From: Paenibacillus terricola | GTDB taxonomy: Bacteria; Bacillota; Bacilli; Paenibacillales; Paenibacillaceae | Length of the DNA stretch: 64,000 nt | Direction: 5' to 3' | Assembly (NCBI RefSeq): GCF_014779765.1 | Contig: NZ_JACXZA010000006.1 | Coordinates: forward strand, 186,001-250,000 | In this document: positions 1 through 7,434 of the stretch, piece by piece | How the letters are laid out: every line of letters begins with the position of its first letter | How positions within the stretch are numbered: the first letter of the stretch is position 1 | Notes under the pieces: model-generated | The model's database searches: none | What the model was told of the DNA's origin: nothing | The model's input: only the letters and a program-made list of their open reading frames with translations | Translations under genes and position numbers: made by a program

Positions 1-52
1 ACTTGTAATAAACGTCTCAGGTTCATTTCAGCTTCTGCCCGCATACTAACAG

Positions 53-120
53 ACAAGACCCCCCTTTATGAAATAGATATTGAACAGCCTGCGGCAATCG
101 GTGCCGCAGGCTACTTTTTT
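53..120 (+). ncRNA. Putative small RNA, copy 1 (C-rich 5' end, Rho-independent terminator)
   Basis: Predicted transcript of about 68 nt. It starts at ACAAG (53), six bases after the -10-like box CATACT (42-47). A run of six C (59-64) is followed by an A/T-rich single-stranded stretch. The terminator stem is AGCCTGCGGC (86-95) with GCCGCAGGCT (103-112), then ACTTTTTT. TTTCAG at 26-31 lies 10 bp upstream of the -10. No start codon with a ribosome site opens a meaningful frame, so a non-coding role is inferred; transcription is not shown. Confidence 0.6.
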
Positions 121-177
121 GCCCTTACATCGGTATTGCGTCATGGATGCTGCCTATGTAACAGAGTTGATGCGACA

Positions 178-233
178 TTGTCACAGACTTGTAATAACCG
201 TTTCAGGTTCCTTTCAGCTTCGCCCAGCATAAT
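178..233 (+). promoter_or_regulatory. Promoter of sRNA copy 2 with four Pho-box-like half-sites
   Basis: Hexamers TTGTCA (178-183), TTGTAA (189-194), TTTCAG (201-206) and TTTCAG (212-217) are spaced 11, 12 and 11 bp apart. The last ends exactly 10 bp before the -10 box CATAAT (228-233). There is no good -35 box. Directly repeated TT-rich hexamers every 11 bp ending 10 bp before the -10 is the layout of PhoB/PhoP-activated promoters. The assignment to Pho is inference from geometry; the geometry itself is exact in copies 2, 3 and 4. Confidence 0.5.
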
Positions 234-238
234 AAGTA

Positions 239-302
239 ACAAGACCCCCTTATGAAATAGATATTGAGCCTGCGGCGTTCGGTTGCCGCAGGCTACTTTT
301 TT
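239..302 (+). ncRNA. Putative small RNA, copy 2
   Basis: About 64 nt, starting at ACAAG (239) six bases after the -10 box. It has five C (245-249) and is slightly shorter than copies 1 and 3. The terminator stem is GCCTGCGGC (268-276) with GCCGCAGGC (285-293), loop GTTCGGTT, then T-run 297-302. The body TATGAAATAGATATTGA is identical to copies 1 and 3, and the upstream promoter geometry is shared. Confidence 0.6.
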
Positions 303-359
303 GCCTTCTATATGGTTTAGCGTCATGAATGCTGCCTATGTAACAAAGCTGATGCGACA

Positions 360-415
360 TTGTCACAGACTTGTAATAACCGTTTCAGCTTCCTTTCAGC
401 TTCGCCCAGCATAAT
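360..415 (+). promoter_or_regulatory. Promoter of sRNA copy 3 with four Pho-box-like half-sites
   Basis: TTGTCA (360-365), TTGTAA (371-376), TTTCAG (383-388) and TTTCAG (394-399) repeat the 11-12-11 spacing of copy 2. CATAAT (410-415) follows after 10 bp. The hexamers are nearly invariant between copies while the flanks vary slightly, which suggests they are bound by a regulator. PhoP is the best guess from spacing only. Confidence 0.5.
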
Positions 416-420
416 AAGTG

Positions 421-488
421 ACAAGACCCCCCTTTATGAAATAGATATTGAAAAGCCTGCGGCGATCGGTGCCGCAGGCTACTTTTTT
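421..488 (+). ncRNA. Putative small RNA, copy 3
   Basis: About 68 nt, starting at ACAAG (421). Six C (427-432) precede TTTATGAAATAGATATTG. The terminator stem is AGCCTGCGGC (454-463) with GCCGCAGGCT (471-480), followed by ACTTTTTT (T-run 483-488). Known Firmicute sRNAs (RoxS/RsaE, FsrA) use exposed C-rich stretches to mask G-rich ribosome-binding sites; a similar action here is inference. Confidence 0.62.
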
Positions 489-507
489 GTATATAACCAA
501 ACGGGTA

Positions 508-535
508 TTGAAATCATTACTGACTTGGTTAAAAT
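508..535 (+). promoter_or_regulatory. SigA-type promoter before the 597 gene
   Basis: TTGAAA (508-513), a 16-bp spacer and TAAAAT (530-535) lie just downstream of the third sRNA terminator and 60 bp before the start codon. It would give the 597 gene its own transcription start. Confidence 0.45.
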
Positions 536-596
536 TTCAAATAGAGTGAATTAACTTAAAAGTGAGTTTTCACAACCTCTAAAGGAGCGTATCTCC

Positions 597-1022
597 ATGC
601 TTATCGGCAAACATTCCAGCAAGCTGCTAGGCTTGCTCGTCTTGTTCATTTTCTTATTCGGTTATCTGACCTATGAGAAGTTTGATCTTTATTTCTCGCT
701 GGCCCCCTCTGAGAACCGCGGCTTGAAGCTTTTCTTATCCATATGTAATTTGATCTTTGTCTTATATTTGTTTAGTCTCTTCCGACTTCTGTATTTCAAG
801 AAGAACACCGTGGAATGGAAGCAAGGATATCTCTATCTCAATGGGTCACGCGTTATATTGGGCTTCCAGTCGATTACGAGACTTGATCCATCGATGCTGA
901 ACATCAAATTTAATTCGTTATGGAGCATGAAGGTGCTTGGCGAACCATCTGAGATTACAGCATTCATCAACCAAGCAGCGCAGGACTTCCCGGCAAAAGT
1001 AAGTAAACTCGACAACGTTTAA
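597..1022 (+). CDS. Hypothetical membrane protein, 141 aa
   Basis: I do not recognise a named family. Two hydrophobic segments (about residues 8-24 and 46-64) are separated by a short loop. The C-terminal half (about 70-141) is soluble and alternates beta-like stretches (VEWKQGYLYLNG, then an ITRLDP motif), as in small membrane proteins with a PH-like or bacterial domain of unknown function that probably faces the cytoplasm. The start is set by AAAGGAG at 581-587, ten bases before ATG. It stands alone on the plus strand between the sRNA array and an SDR gene, with its own likely promoter at 508-535. No catalytic motif is visible; function unknown. Confidence 0.7.
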   Translation: MLIGKHSSKLLGLLVLFIFLFGYLTYEKFDLYFSLAPSENRGLKLFLSICNLIFVLYLFSLFRLLYFKKNTVEWKQGYLYLNGSRVILGFQSITRLDPSMLNIKFNSLWSMKVLGEPSEITAFINQAAQDFPAKVSKLDNV

Positions 1023-1110
1023 TGATATGGTTGATATTTACATTTACGAACATTAGTTCTATTATAAGAGATGGTTGCAAAGTTCGAAGGATCACTGGAG
1101 GCTGATTAGG

Positions 1111-1809
1111 CTGAAATATTTCATCGTTACCGGTTCATCGCGTGGTATTGGAAGAGCCTTATCCGAGAAGCTTCTGTCATCAGACCACCATCTGTTATGC
1201 ATATCAAGAGAAGTGAATCATGAATTAGTCGCTTTAGCCGAATCCAAGAATGCACCGATTGATTACTTTCCTATTGATTTGATCAATGTGCATGAAATCG
1301 ACGCTTTAATGAAACGAATCATCGGGACCATTGATGAATCCGCTATCCAATCCATCTATTTGGTTAATAATGCAGCAGTGGTTCAACCTGTTGAAGTTTC
1401 AAGCGGAAGCGAACCTAACGACATCATCGCTCATATGAACATTAACTTAGTTGCACCCATGCTCTTAACGTCGAGTTTCATCAAGTATACCGAGCCGTTC
1501 AAGGTCGATAAGCGGATCATGAACATTTCATCCGGTCTGTCCTTTAACTTGAAACCTATGCTAAGCTGCTACTCTACTTCTAAAGCAGGGCTCGAAACAT
1601 TCGTAAAGGCAATCGGAGTCGAACAAAGGGACGTCAGAATCATGGGTGTTCGACCTGGCGCAACCGATACTCGCATGTACGAACAATCGGTGATCACGGA
1701 TAAAAGCGCAGGTACAATCAAGTTAGCCAGTACAAGCTATGCGGCAGACCGAATAATAACCTTCCTATTCGACAGATTCGAGCACGGCAAAGTTGTCAAA
1801 GGGTGGTAA
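1111..1809 (+). CDS. SDR-family reductase, YueD (benzil reductase)-like
   Basis: A short-chain dehydrogenase with the N-terminal nucleotide site TGSSRGIG right at the start, the NNAA motif in the middle, the catalytic Ser in MNISSG and the catalytic YSTSK (Y-x3-K). Overall length and the motif order resemble B. subtilis YueD, an NADPH-dependent reductase of benzil-type diketones; the physiological substrate is unknown. Start choice is uncertain. GGAGG at 1097-1101 fits a CTG start at 1111 (LKYFIVTG), which begins the fold where SDRs normally begin; a TTG at 1075 would add 12 unusual residues. It faces the 1893-3071 gene convergently, with a shared hairpin between them. Confidence 0.8.
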   Translation: MKYFIVTGSSRGIGRALSEKLLSSDHHLLCISREVNHELVALAESKNAPIDYFPIDLINVHEIDALMKRIIGTIDESAIQSIYLVNNAAVVQPVEVSSGSEPNDIIAHMNINLVAPMLLTSSFIKYTEPFKVDKRIMNISSGLSFNLKPMLSCYSTSKAGLETFVKAIGVEQRDVRIMGVRPGATDTRMYEQSVITDKSAGTIKLASTSYAADRIITFLFDRFEHGKVVKGW

Positions 1810-1840
1810 CATCAGAATTTTTACATAGGCATTACAAGAA

Positions 1841-1879
1841 ACGGCCTAATCATCTCCACACGGAGCGCGACTAGGCCGT
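1841..1879. terminator. Hairpin between convergent genes
   Basis: ACGGCCTA (1841-1848) pairs with TAGGCCGT (1872-1879). It lies between the ends of the SDR gene (plus) and the transglutaminase-like gene (minus). T-runs on both sides are weak (TTATCAT, TTTCTTGT), so termination could be inefficient. Confidence 0.5.
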
Positions 1880-1892
1880 ATTATCATACCTC

Positions 1893-3071
1893 TTATGCAG
1901 TAAGCTTCAGTTCCAGCAATACTGAGCCGTCGGTACCGTAAGGTGTGCTCCGTACCTGATAACCGTCGCGGATGCCCGCCTGCCGAACGGCGGCGCGAAT
2001 GTCCTCGTTCCACGAATCGCCCCTCGTGTACCGCACCTGCAGCTCCCGCTTCCCGCGTTCCGACATATCCGCAAGCTTATTCGCAAGCGAAGTGACGGAG
2101 CTCGCTGTCCGCTCTGGCTTCAGCCAATCCAGACCAACTGCAGACTCAAGCTTCGCCATACGTTCCGCTTCCCTTGGTACCGTCTGCATTCGTTTGCGAA
2201 GCGCATCCGCATACACGGTGACCGCCTTCGGATACGATTTGGTCCACTGGTGATCCTTCCGCAATTGCTCATCAGTCAGTAGGTAGTAACGATATTGGCT
2301 GCGCAAAATCGCGCCTTGCGCCGCATCAACGCCCGAGGTTGAAGTGATCGCAGCATCATCCCATGTAGCATCGATATGGTACCACTGTCCATCCAGCTTC
2401 ACCATATTCCATGCATGCTCCCCGGTGTTCACCGTTCCTGCTGCAATGACATTGTCGATGCCCGCTTTTGTCAACATGTTATACATGAGCAGCGCATAGC
2501 CCTGGCAGACTGCCTTTCCAGTAGTCAGCGCTTCATAAGCGGTATATTTCTGAAGCGAATGATCATATTCTACGCGGTCGACAACCCAATCGTGGATGGC
2601 CTTCACCTTCTCATGGTCGTTCATTCCGTCTTTCATAATGTTACGCAGCGCCCGATCGGTAATCCGGTTGACCTCAGCCGTCTGTTCTGCCGACTCTCGG
2701 TAACGAATGCGCAGATCCACATCCGTTCGGAGTGAAGTCTCGCGTATCGTGTAATAGTAGGAGTCGATAATATATGCGATGTAGTCATCGGTCGCCGTCG
2801 CATCAGCTAACGCTTGCTTAAGCGCCGCTTCCGAATGATCGGCACCAAGCATTGCGACGGATACCCGCTCGGTGTGTGTCTGAAGCTGCTGCTTAATGAA
2901 CTCGGTCAGCGACTTCTCGTTCTTCACTTCTGCAGATGCTGCAAGCGCTTCGGTGCCGGATGCTGCGTCAACTGCGATAGGACGCACCTTTTGCTTCCAA
3001 TAATTAAACAACTGGCTCCCTCCCAACACACCGGCAATGACGGCCAGCAGCACAACTCGAGTGACCCGCAC
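1893..3071 (-). CDS. Secreted transglutaminase-like (transglut_core) protein
   Basis: The N-terminus is a membrane segment (VVLLAVIAGVLGG), so the protein is exported or membrane-anchored. The central domain carries the papain-like transglutaminase triad: Cys in KAVCQGYA, His in GEHAWN and Asp in HIDATWDD. Bacterial members of this family act as cysteine proteases or cross-linking enzymes on cell-surface substrates; the substrate cannot be told here. The C-terminal part (about 100 residues) is helical and ends in a short beta-rich tail. AAGGAG at 3081-3086 is nine bases before GTG at 3071 but only three before ATG at 3077; a TTG at 3092 is also open. I chose the GTG. It seems monocistronic. 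Confidence 0.8.
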   Translation of the reverse strand: MRVTRVVLLAVIAGVLGGSQLFNYWKQKVRPIAVDAASGTEALAASAEVKNEKSLTEFIKQQLQTHTERVSVAMLGADHSEAALKQALADATATDDYIAYIIDSYYYTIRETSLRTDVDLRIRYRESAEQTAEVNRITDRALRNIMKDGMNDHEKVKAIHDWVVDRVEYDHSLQKYTAYEALTTGKAVCQGYALLMYNMLTKAGIDNVIAAGTVNTGEHAWNMVKLDGQWYHIDATWDDAAITSTSGVDAAQGAILRSQYRYYLLTDEQLRKDHQWTKSYPKAVTVYADALRKRMQTVPREAERMAKLESAVGLDWLKPERTASSVTSLANKLADMSERGKRELQVRYTRGDSWNEDIRAAVRQAGIRDGYQVRSTPYGTDGSVLLELKLTA

Positions 3072-3109
3072 GGCCATCCTCTCCTTCCACAATGTTGCTC
3101 ATTAGCATC

Positions 3110-3137
3110 ATTATAACCGAACCTATGGGAACGGAAA
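3110..3137 (-). promoter_or_regulatory. Possible promoter of the transglutaminase-like gene
   Basis: On the minus strand TATAAT (3115-3110) is preceded by TTTCCG (3137-3132) with a 16-bp spacer. The -10 is perfect, the -35 is weak. Confidence 0.35.
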
Positions 3138-3174
3138 CCATCGGGACGTTGAGGATGTGATAAGGAGATGCGCC

Positions 3175-3202
3175 GAATAGGATACACGAATATATCCTAT
3201 TC
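3175..3202. repeat. Perfect 10-bp inverted repeat
   Basis: GAATAGGATA (3175-3184) and TATCCTATTC (3193-3202) with an 8-bp loop lie just past the stop of the AraC gene. No T-run follows on either strand, so it may be an operator or an RNA 3'-end structure. Confidence 0.5.
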
Positions 3203-3240
3203 ACACCTATCCAAGTGACCAACCTAGCAGATAATCGCCC

Positions 3241-5514
3241 CTACCCTTTCGCCGCCGCGCCGCCTTCATCTATGGCAATGCGTCGACGGTAGTCGGTTGG
3301 CGTGACGCCGTAGTGTTTCTTGAACATGCGATAGAAATACGACGGGTTCGTATACCCGATACGCTCCGCAATCTCAGCTACCGAATAATGCGTGCCTTCG
3401 AGCAGCTCAATCGAGCGCTCCATACGTACAGAATTGATCACGTCGATAAGCGCGTTAAGCGTAATCTGCTTATAGATACGTCCGACGTAACTCGGCGACA
3501 AATCGAGTTTATCCGCAATCCAGTTGAGCGACAAATTGGAGTCGCCGTAGTGCTCTTCAATCATTTGATGAATGTGCTTGATAAGATCCTCGTGGCGCAT
3601 GCTCCGTTTCTCGGCCAGCTTCTCTCTTACTTCTTCAAGCAGCGATTGGAAGGCGGTCTCCGCCTCTTGCAGCGTCTCGAATGGCTGGTCGCTAACCGCG
3701 AGCATATGCTCCGGGCTCCGCTCGAATACGATCGCATGGCTCCGCTGGAGCGAATGCAACACATTCGTCAGCACCATCGTGAGATGAGACAGCAGCCAAC
3801 GCGCCACCTGAACGGAATGACTGCGCGTCTCGTCAACCATGCAGCCGATAAGCTGCATCGCTTCCTCCACCTTGCCTGCCGCCACGCTTTCAATGAGCCG
3901 CCTCTCCTTCTCGACCGGATAGACGTACTCCTTCAGCATCGGTATAATCACATCGCTCGCTCGAATGAGCGAACGGTATCCAGCGAACAGTCGGTGCTGT
4001 GCGGCTTCTTTCACCTTCTTATACATCGTATGCACGTGCACCGTGTGATTGTCCACATCTGTATAAGCAATAGTGACGCCAATGCGCAAATGTTCAAGCA
4101 CCGCCTGCTGAATATGCCGCAGCACCGATTCGAGCAGTACGACATCATCGAACGGAGCAGCAGCCGAACTACCAAGAAGCAGCAGCACGCCATCAGCATC
4201 CATATCGATCGTCTCAACTTTGTAAGACTGGGACGCCAGCTCATAACAAATGTTCATAATCGCATATTTGTAGACACGCGCATCGGGGCCGCTCGTATCC
4301 GAGAACGATTGGAACCGGTCAATCGCGAGCAGCGCCATCCGATACTCATTCTGAAAATCGAACTCGATGCCCAAATCGTCCATCCGTCTGCGCAGCGGCC
4401 GAGGATTAAGCGCTTCGCGCCCCAAAACAAGGTTGCGCAGCAAATCCTGCCGCAGCGTCAGAAGACTGTTCCGCTTCTCCGTCTCGAGCGTACGCATCCG
4501 ACTAGCCATCCGGCCAATCGGCATATACAGCCGCCGCGACAAAATAAACGAAGCGATCAAGCCAGCAGCGAGAATCGCTGCCGCTACAGCAATCGTCAAC
4601 ACGCGAATGCCGTTTACCTGGCGCGTCACATCCCGATAAGGCGTAATGCGTACGTACCGCCATTCCAACGAGTCGGGCTTCGTGTACGAGATGAGCGATT
4701 TGTCCCCATCGGATTTGCCGATAAAATAACCCGAATCCGCATCAGCAACAATACGCCGAATGAGCGTCGTCGCTTCGTCACCCGATTGACCAACAAGCAG
4801 ATCGTCGCCGGACAACAGTCTGCCGCGGTTATCGATAATAAACGATTTGCCGTTCGTCGCTTGCCCGACATGGCTGCCGATATCGCGGTTAATCCACTGC
4901 GCATCAATATTCACGATAATCGCCGAGTTGACCTTGTCAGTCAGCCCAATCGCGTCATAACACAAATACGTATAGACAGCTTGCCTCTCCGTCGAATCAA
5001 CATCAATCGGTATCGTCCGTGGGATCGGGGTGAACGGCTTATAGTCCTGGTAGTCGTCAAGCATCTTCAATATATCTTGATCGGCAAGCTCGCTTGGCGC
5101 GAGAAGACCGCTTTGTTTCGCATTGGAAGCTAGATACACATAACGCGAGTTTGGGTTGTAAACGTAGATCGATTTGATAAAAGGCATTGAACTCAAGTAG
5201 TTGCTAAGCTCTCGCATAGCAGCGACAGAGTCGTAAATATTCGGGTTAGCATAGAACATCAGCTTCGAAATGTTCAAGTTCTGATATAGCTGGAACGAAA
5301 GCGATTGTGCGCTGTCGGTCATCCCGACAACCTCTTTGCTCGTCTGATTAAGCGCAGCAAGGTCGGATTGATACACTTGCTTCAGCGCGATCCGATTGAA
5401 CAATGTGAACAAAATAGCAGAAGAGACGATCAGCGTCACTACAATACAGAGCGTGATGCTCAGGAGCAATCGAATAAACAGCTTGCCATTGTCTTCGCTA
5501 TGCTTCAGACGCAT
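3241..5514 (-). CDS. Membrane-bound AraC-family regulator (sensor plus HTH), 757 aa
   Basis: One transmembrane helix near residues 14-38, an extracellular sensor region of about 260 residues, a second helix near 300-322 and a long cytoplasmic part ending in a double AraC helix-turn-helix (about 650-750: SLNWIADKLDLSPSYVGRIY and the second helix pair SVAEIAERIGYTNPSYFYRM). This one-protein sensor/regulator layout is common in Paenibacillus and normally controls an adjacent carbohydrate ABC importer. Here the lipoprotein and permease genes lie directly upstream on the same strand. It has its own strong promoter (5548-5576) and a GAGGAGGAG ribosome site. It most likely senses the importer's sugar, or the sugar-bound lipoprotein, and activates the importer promoter; the ligand is unknown. 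Confidence 0.88.
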   Translation of the reverse strand: MRLKHSEDNGKLFIRLLLSITLCIVVTLIVSSAILFTLFNRIALKQVYQSDLAALNQTSKEVVGMTDSAQSLSFQLYQNLNISKLMFYANPNIYDSVAAMRELSNYLSSMPFIKSIYVYNPNSRYVYLASNAKQSGLLAPSELADQDILKMLDDYQDYKPFTPIPRTIPIDVDSTERQAVYTYLCYDAIGLTDKVNSAIIVNIDAQWINRDIGSHVGQATNGKSFIIDNRGRLLSGDDLLVGQSGDEATTLIRRIVADADSGYFIGKSDGDKSLISYTKPDSLEWRYVRITPYRDVTRQVNGIRVLTIAVAAAILAAGLIASFILSRRLYMPIGRMASRMRTLETEKRNSLLTLRQDLLRNLVLGREALNPRPLRRRMDDLGIEFDFQNEYRMALLAIDRFQSFSDTSGPDARVYKYAIMNICYELASQSYKVETIDMDADGVLLLLGSSAAAPFDDVVLLESVLRHIQQAVLEHLRIGVTIAYTDVDNHTVHVHTMYKKVKEAAQHRLFAGYRSLIRASDVIIPMLKEYVYPVEKERRLIESVAAGKVEEAMQLIGCMVDETRSHSVQVARWLLSHLTMVLTNVLHSLQRSHAIVFERSPEHMLAVSDQPFETLQEAETAFQSLLEEVREKLAEKRSMRHEDLIKHIHQMIEEHYGDSNLSLNWIADKLDLSPSYVGRIYKQITLNALIDVINSVRMERSIELLEGTHYSVAEIAERIGYTNPSYFYRMFKKHYGVTPTDYRRRIAIDEGGAAAKG

Positions 5515-5547
5515 ACGGCTCCTCCTCGTCCTATCGGTATATCGAGA

Positions 5548-5576
5548 TTGTAAGAGTGAAAGGGGTTTCAGTCAAT
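5548..5576 (-). promoter_or_regulatory. SigA promoter of the AraC gene
   Basis: TTGACT (5576-5571), a 17-bp spacer and TACAAT (5553-5548) on the minus strand, about 35 bp before the AraC start. The -35 overlaps a run of three 12-bp units (5574-5609, CAATGCGATTTT twice and a variant) that could bind a regulator. Confidence 0.7.
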
Positions 5577-5609
5577 GCGATTTTCAATGCGATTTTCGAT
5601 GTGATTTAT
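5574..5609. repeat. Three 12-bp tandem units over the AraC promoter
   Basis: CAATGCGATTTT at 5574-5585 and 5586-5597, then the variant CGATGTGATTTA at 5598-5609. The array starts inside the -35 box and extends upstream. It could be an operator for autoregulation; this is inference from position. Confidence 0.55.
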
Positions 5610-5719
5610 GATGCGTACGACCTAATTTCGCAAGTTTACACCCGCTTATAGCAAGGAACGCGCCGACGCCCGCCCGAACGATCCGGGGGACGCCGACGCC
5701 TTCGCCTTTCAAGAGCGCC

Positions 5720-7327
5720 TTACTTAATTCCGTTAGCTGTTACATATTGCGCCCACTGCTTCTTATACTCTTCGTGGATCTTCTCCAGTCCTGCCTGCTT
5801 CGCCTTCGCCATTGCGGTCTGCAAGCCTTCCTGCACATTATCAACTAAGCCCGCATACAGCGGTGCAAAATATTGGCTCTCCACCTGCTCGACCGCCGCT
5901 TTCTCCGCTTGGTAAGGCGTGTAGTCCTCCGCGAAGCCGGTGAACTTATCCGGCGATTGGATTTTGTCCAGCGATGCAAAAATCTCTTTAACGCCGTCGA
6001 AGTCCTTGTCGAACAACATGAATTCCGGATTACGCCATGCCCAGCCGTTCATGCCTTCACGCGGGAAGCCATTGGACGTGCTGTCGCCAATCATTTCATA
6101 GTAGCCCTCGGTTACTTTGTAGTTCGTACCTTCAACGCCGTACTCCGTCAACTGGTTGTAACGTTTGTCGAGAACCATTTTCTCGTAGAATGCGAGCGCA
6201 CGCTCTGCGTTCTTGCTGCTCTTCGGAACAGCGAAGCCGTTATGGATCGGATGAACCGGCGTTGCATAGCCTTTTGCCAGAGGGAATGGATAGTAAGCGA
6301 GCTCCCAATCTGGATGAGCCGATTTCATTTTCAGACGCGTATCATTGAAACGAGTTGGGTTATCTCCGATAATCGCCGCTGCTTTGCCGCTGATAACTGG
6401 ATCCTGCATCGTATCCTTAACGTTGAGGACGTTCTTCGCGAAGAAGCCCTTCTGCTGCCAACGCTGTACGATTGTAAGGTCCTGCACCTGCTCGTCAGAG
6501 CCCCAATACGAATAAACATCGGACGGACTATTGTATTTGATACCGAGTCCGTATGGCGTCGCGCCAATTGCATCATGCGTCAGATCGCGGATAGGCGCAA
6601 TCAGGTTGTCACGTACGTTGGAGTTCATCGACAGTGGCATCATGTCTGGCTCATTCTTCTTGATACCATCGAGGTATTCCTCGAACGTCGCCATGTCAAC
6701 TGGCTTCGGCAGGTTGTATTTCGCACGCAGGTCTTCACGATACACGAAGCCAAGCGTTACGTATTCTTTGTACGTTGCTGGAACGGTGTAGATTTTGTCA
6801 TCGATCTTCACCGCATCCCACATGTCAGCTGGTACGTACTGCTGCAGTGCAGGCGCTGCTTTAGGCAAAATATCCGTAATGTCTTGGAAAGCACCTTTCT
6901 TCGCATACGATTGGAACTGCGTCCAGTCCGCCGTGAAGATAAGGTCGATTGGCTGACCCGAGGAGAGCAGCAGCTTATACTTCTGATCCCAGTCGGTCCA
7001 TGTCGTGTAGTTGAACTTAACCGTCGTATTCAATTCTTCCTTCGCCATCTGATTCACGAGGTCCTGGATCTTCTGCAGATCTTTCGGTGCGTCGCCAAGC
7101 ATGTAGAATTGCAGTTCTACCGGCTTCGATGTATCGATGCCCGTCTTCGTGCTGTCATCTTCCTTCGGCGTATCCGTCTTCGTGTCTGTCTTCGTATCCC
7201 CCGTGTTGTCGGTCGTGTTTGAAGATGTGTCTGTCTTGTCTTCGGATTTGCCGCAGCCGGATAGCACGACAGTAAGAACAAGCATGGTGGACAAGATGGA
7301 CATCCCGAGCTTTCTTGATCTAAGCAT
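5720..7327 (-). CDS. Carbohydrate ABC importer lipoprotein (family 1 solute-binding), 535 aa
   Basis: A signal peptide ends in the lipobox LSGC (Cys25), followed by an Asp/Thr/Lys-rich linker typical of Gram-positive lipoproteins. The mature part has the large two-lobed family-1 fold and the 500-550 aa length of LplA/YtcQ-type proteins that work with LplB/LplC permeases. The start is ATG at 7327, with GGGAGGA seven bases upstream; the frame stays open to 7435 but without a ribosome site. It is third in the minus-strand operon after the two permeases. No ATPase gene is present, so a shared MsmX-type ATPase is assumed. The substrate is probably an oligosaccharide or uronide; not determinable from sequence. 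Confidence 0.9.
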   Translation of the reverse strand: MLRSRKLGMSILSTMLVLTVVLSGCGKSEDKTDTSSNTTDNTGDTKTDTKTDTPKEDDSTKTGIDTSKPVELQFYMLGDAPKDLQKIQDLVNQMAKEELNTTVKFNYTTWTDWDQKYKLLLSSGQPIDLIFTADWTQFQSYAKKGAFQDITDILPKAAPALQQYVPADMWDAVKIDDKIYTVPATYKEYVTLGFVYREDLRAKYNLPKPVDMATFEEYLDGIKKNEPDMMPLSMNSNVRDNLIAPIRDLTHDAIGATPYGLGIKYNSPSDVYSYWGSDEQVQDLTIVQRWQQKGFFAKNVLNVKDTMQDPVISGKAAAIIGDNPTRFNDTRLKMKSAHPDWELAYYPFPLAKGYATPVHPIHNGFAVPKSSKNAERALAFYEKMVLDKRYNQLTEYGVEGTNYKVTEGYYEMIGDSTSNGFPREGMNGWAWRNPEFMLFDKDFDGVKEIFASLDKIQSPDKFTGFAEDYTPYQAEKAAVEQVESQYFAPLYAGLVDNVQEGLQTAMAKAKQAGLEKIHEEYKKQWAQYVTANGIK

Positions 7328-7434
7328 GAATGAATCCTCCCTTTGGATTGGTTCATTAGACAATATGTTAACCCCCGAGAAGCCAAGCTGTCGCCTTATT
7401 TCTTCTCGATGGATGTAACCGGTGGTTACGGTCA

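Larger units (their letters stand above)
1..488 (+). repeat. Three tandem copies of a ~185-bp sRNA-like unit
   Basis: The same 10-base string (acttgtaata) starts at 1, 187 and 369, giving periods of 186 and 182 bp. Each unit carries the same order of parts: spaced hexamers, a -10 box, an ACAAGACCCCC start, a short A/T-rich body and a GCCTGCGGC/GCCGCAGGC hairpin with a T-run. The linker upstream of copies 2 and 3 is conserved too (around 130-178 and 320-359). The first unit is cut by the window edge, so the array may continue upstream. Confidence 0.9.

Noticed and set aside
430-440. Two-codon frame (ATG AAA TAG) inside the sRNA body as a leader peptide
   Set aside because: Present in the array copies but absent from copy 4, so not conserved.
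1-488. Regular repeats that could suggest a CRISPR array
   Set aside because: Units are about 185 bp with promoter and terminator inside; there are no short repeats with unique spacers and no cas genes.
3313-5133. Long open frame on the plus strand opposite the AraC gene
   Set aside because: Antisense shadow of a clear AraC protein; Arg/His/Leu-rich composition, no ribosome site, no domain.
5873-7222. Long plus-strand frame opposite the solute-binding protein
   Set aside because: Antisense shadow caused by codon bias; no recognisable motif.
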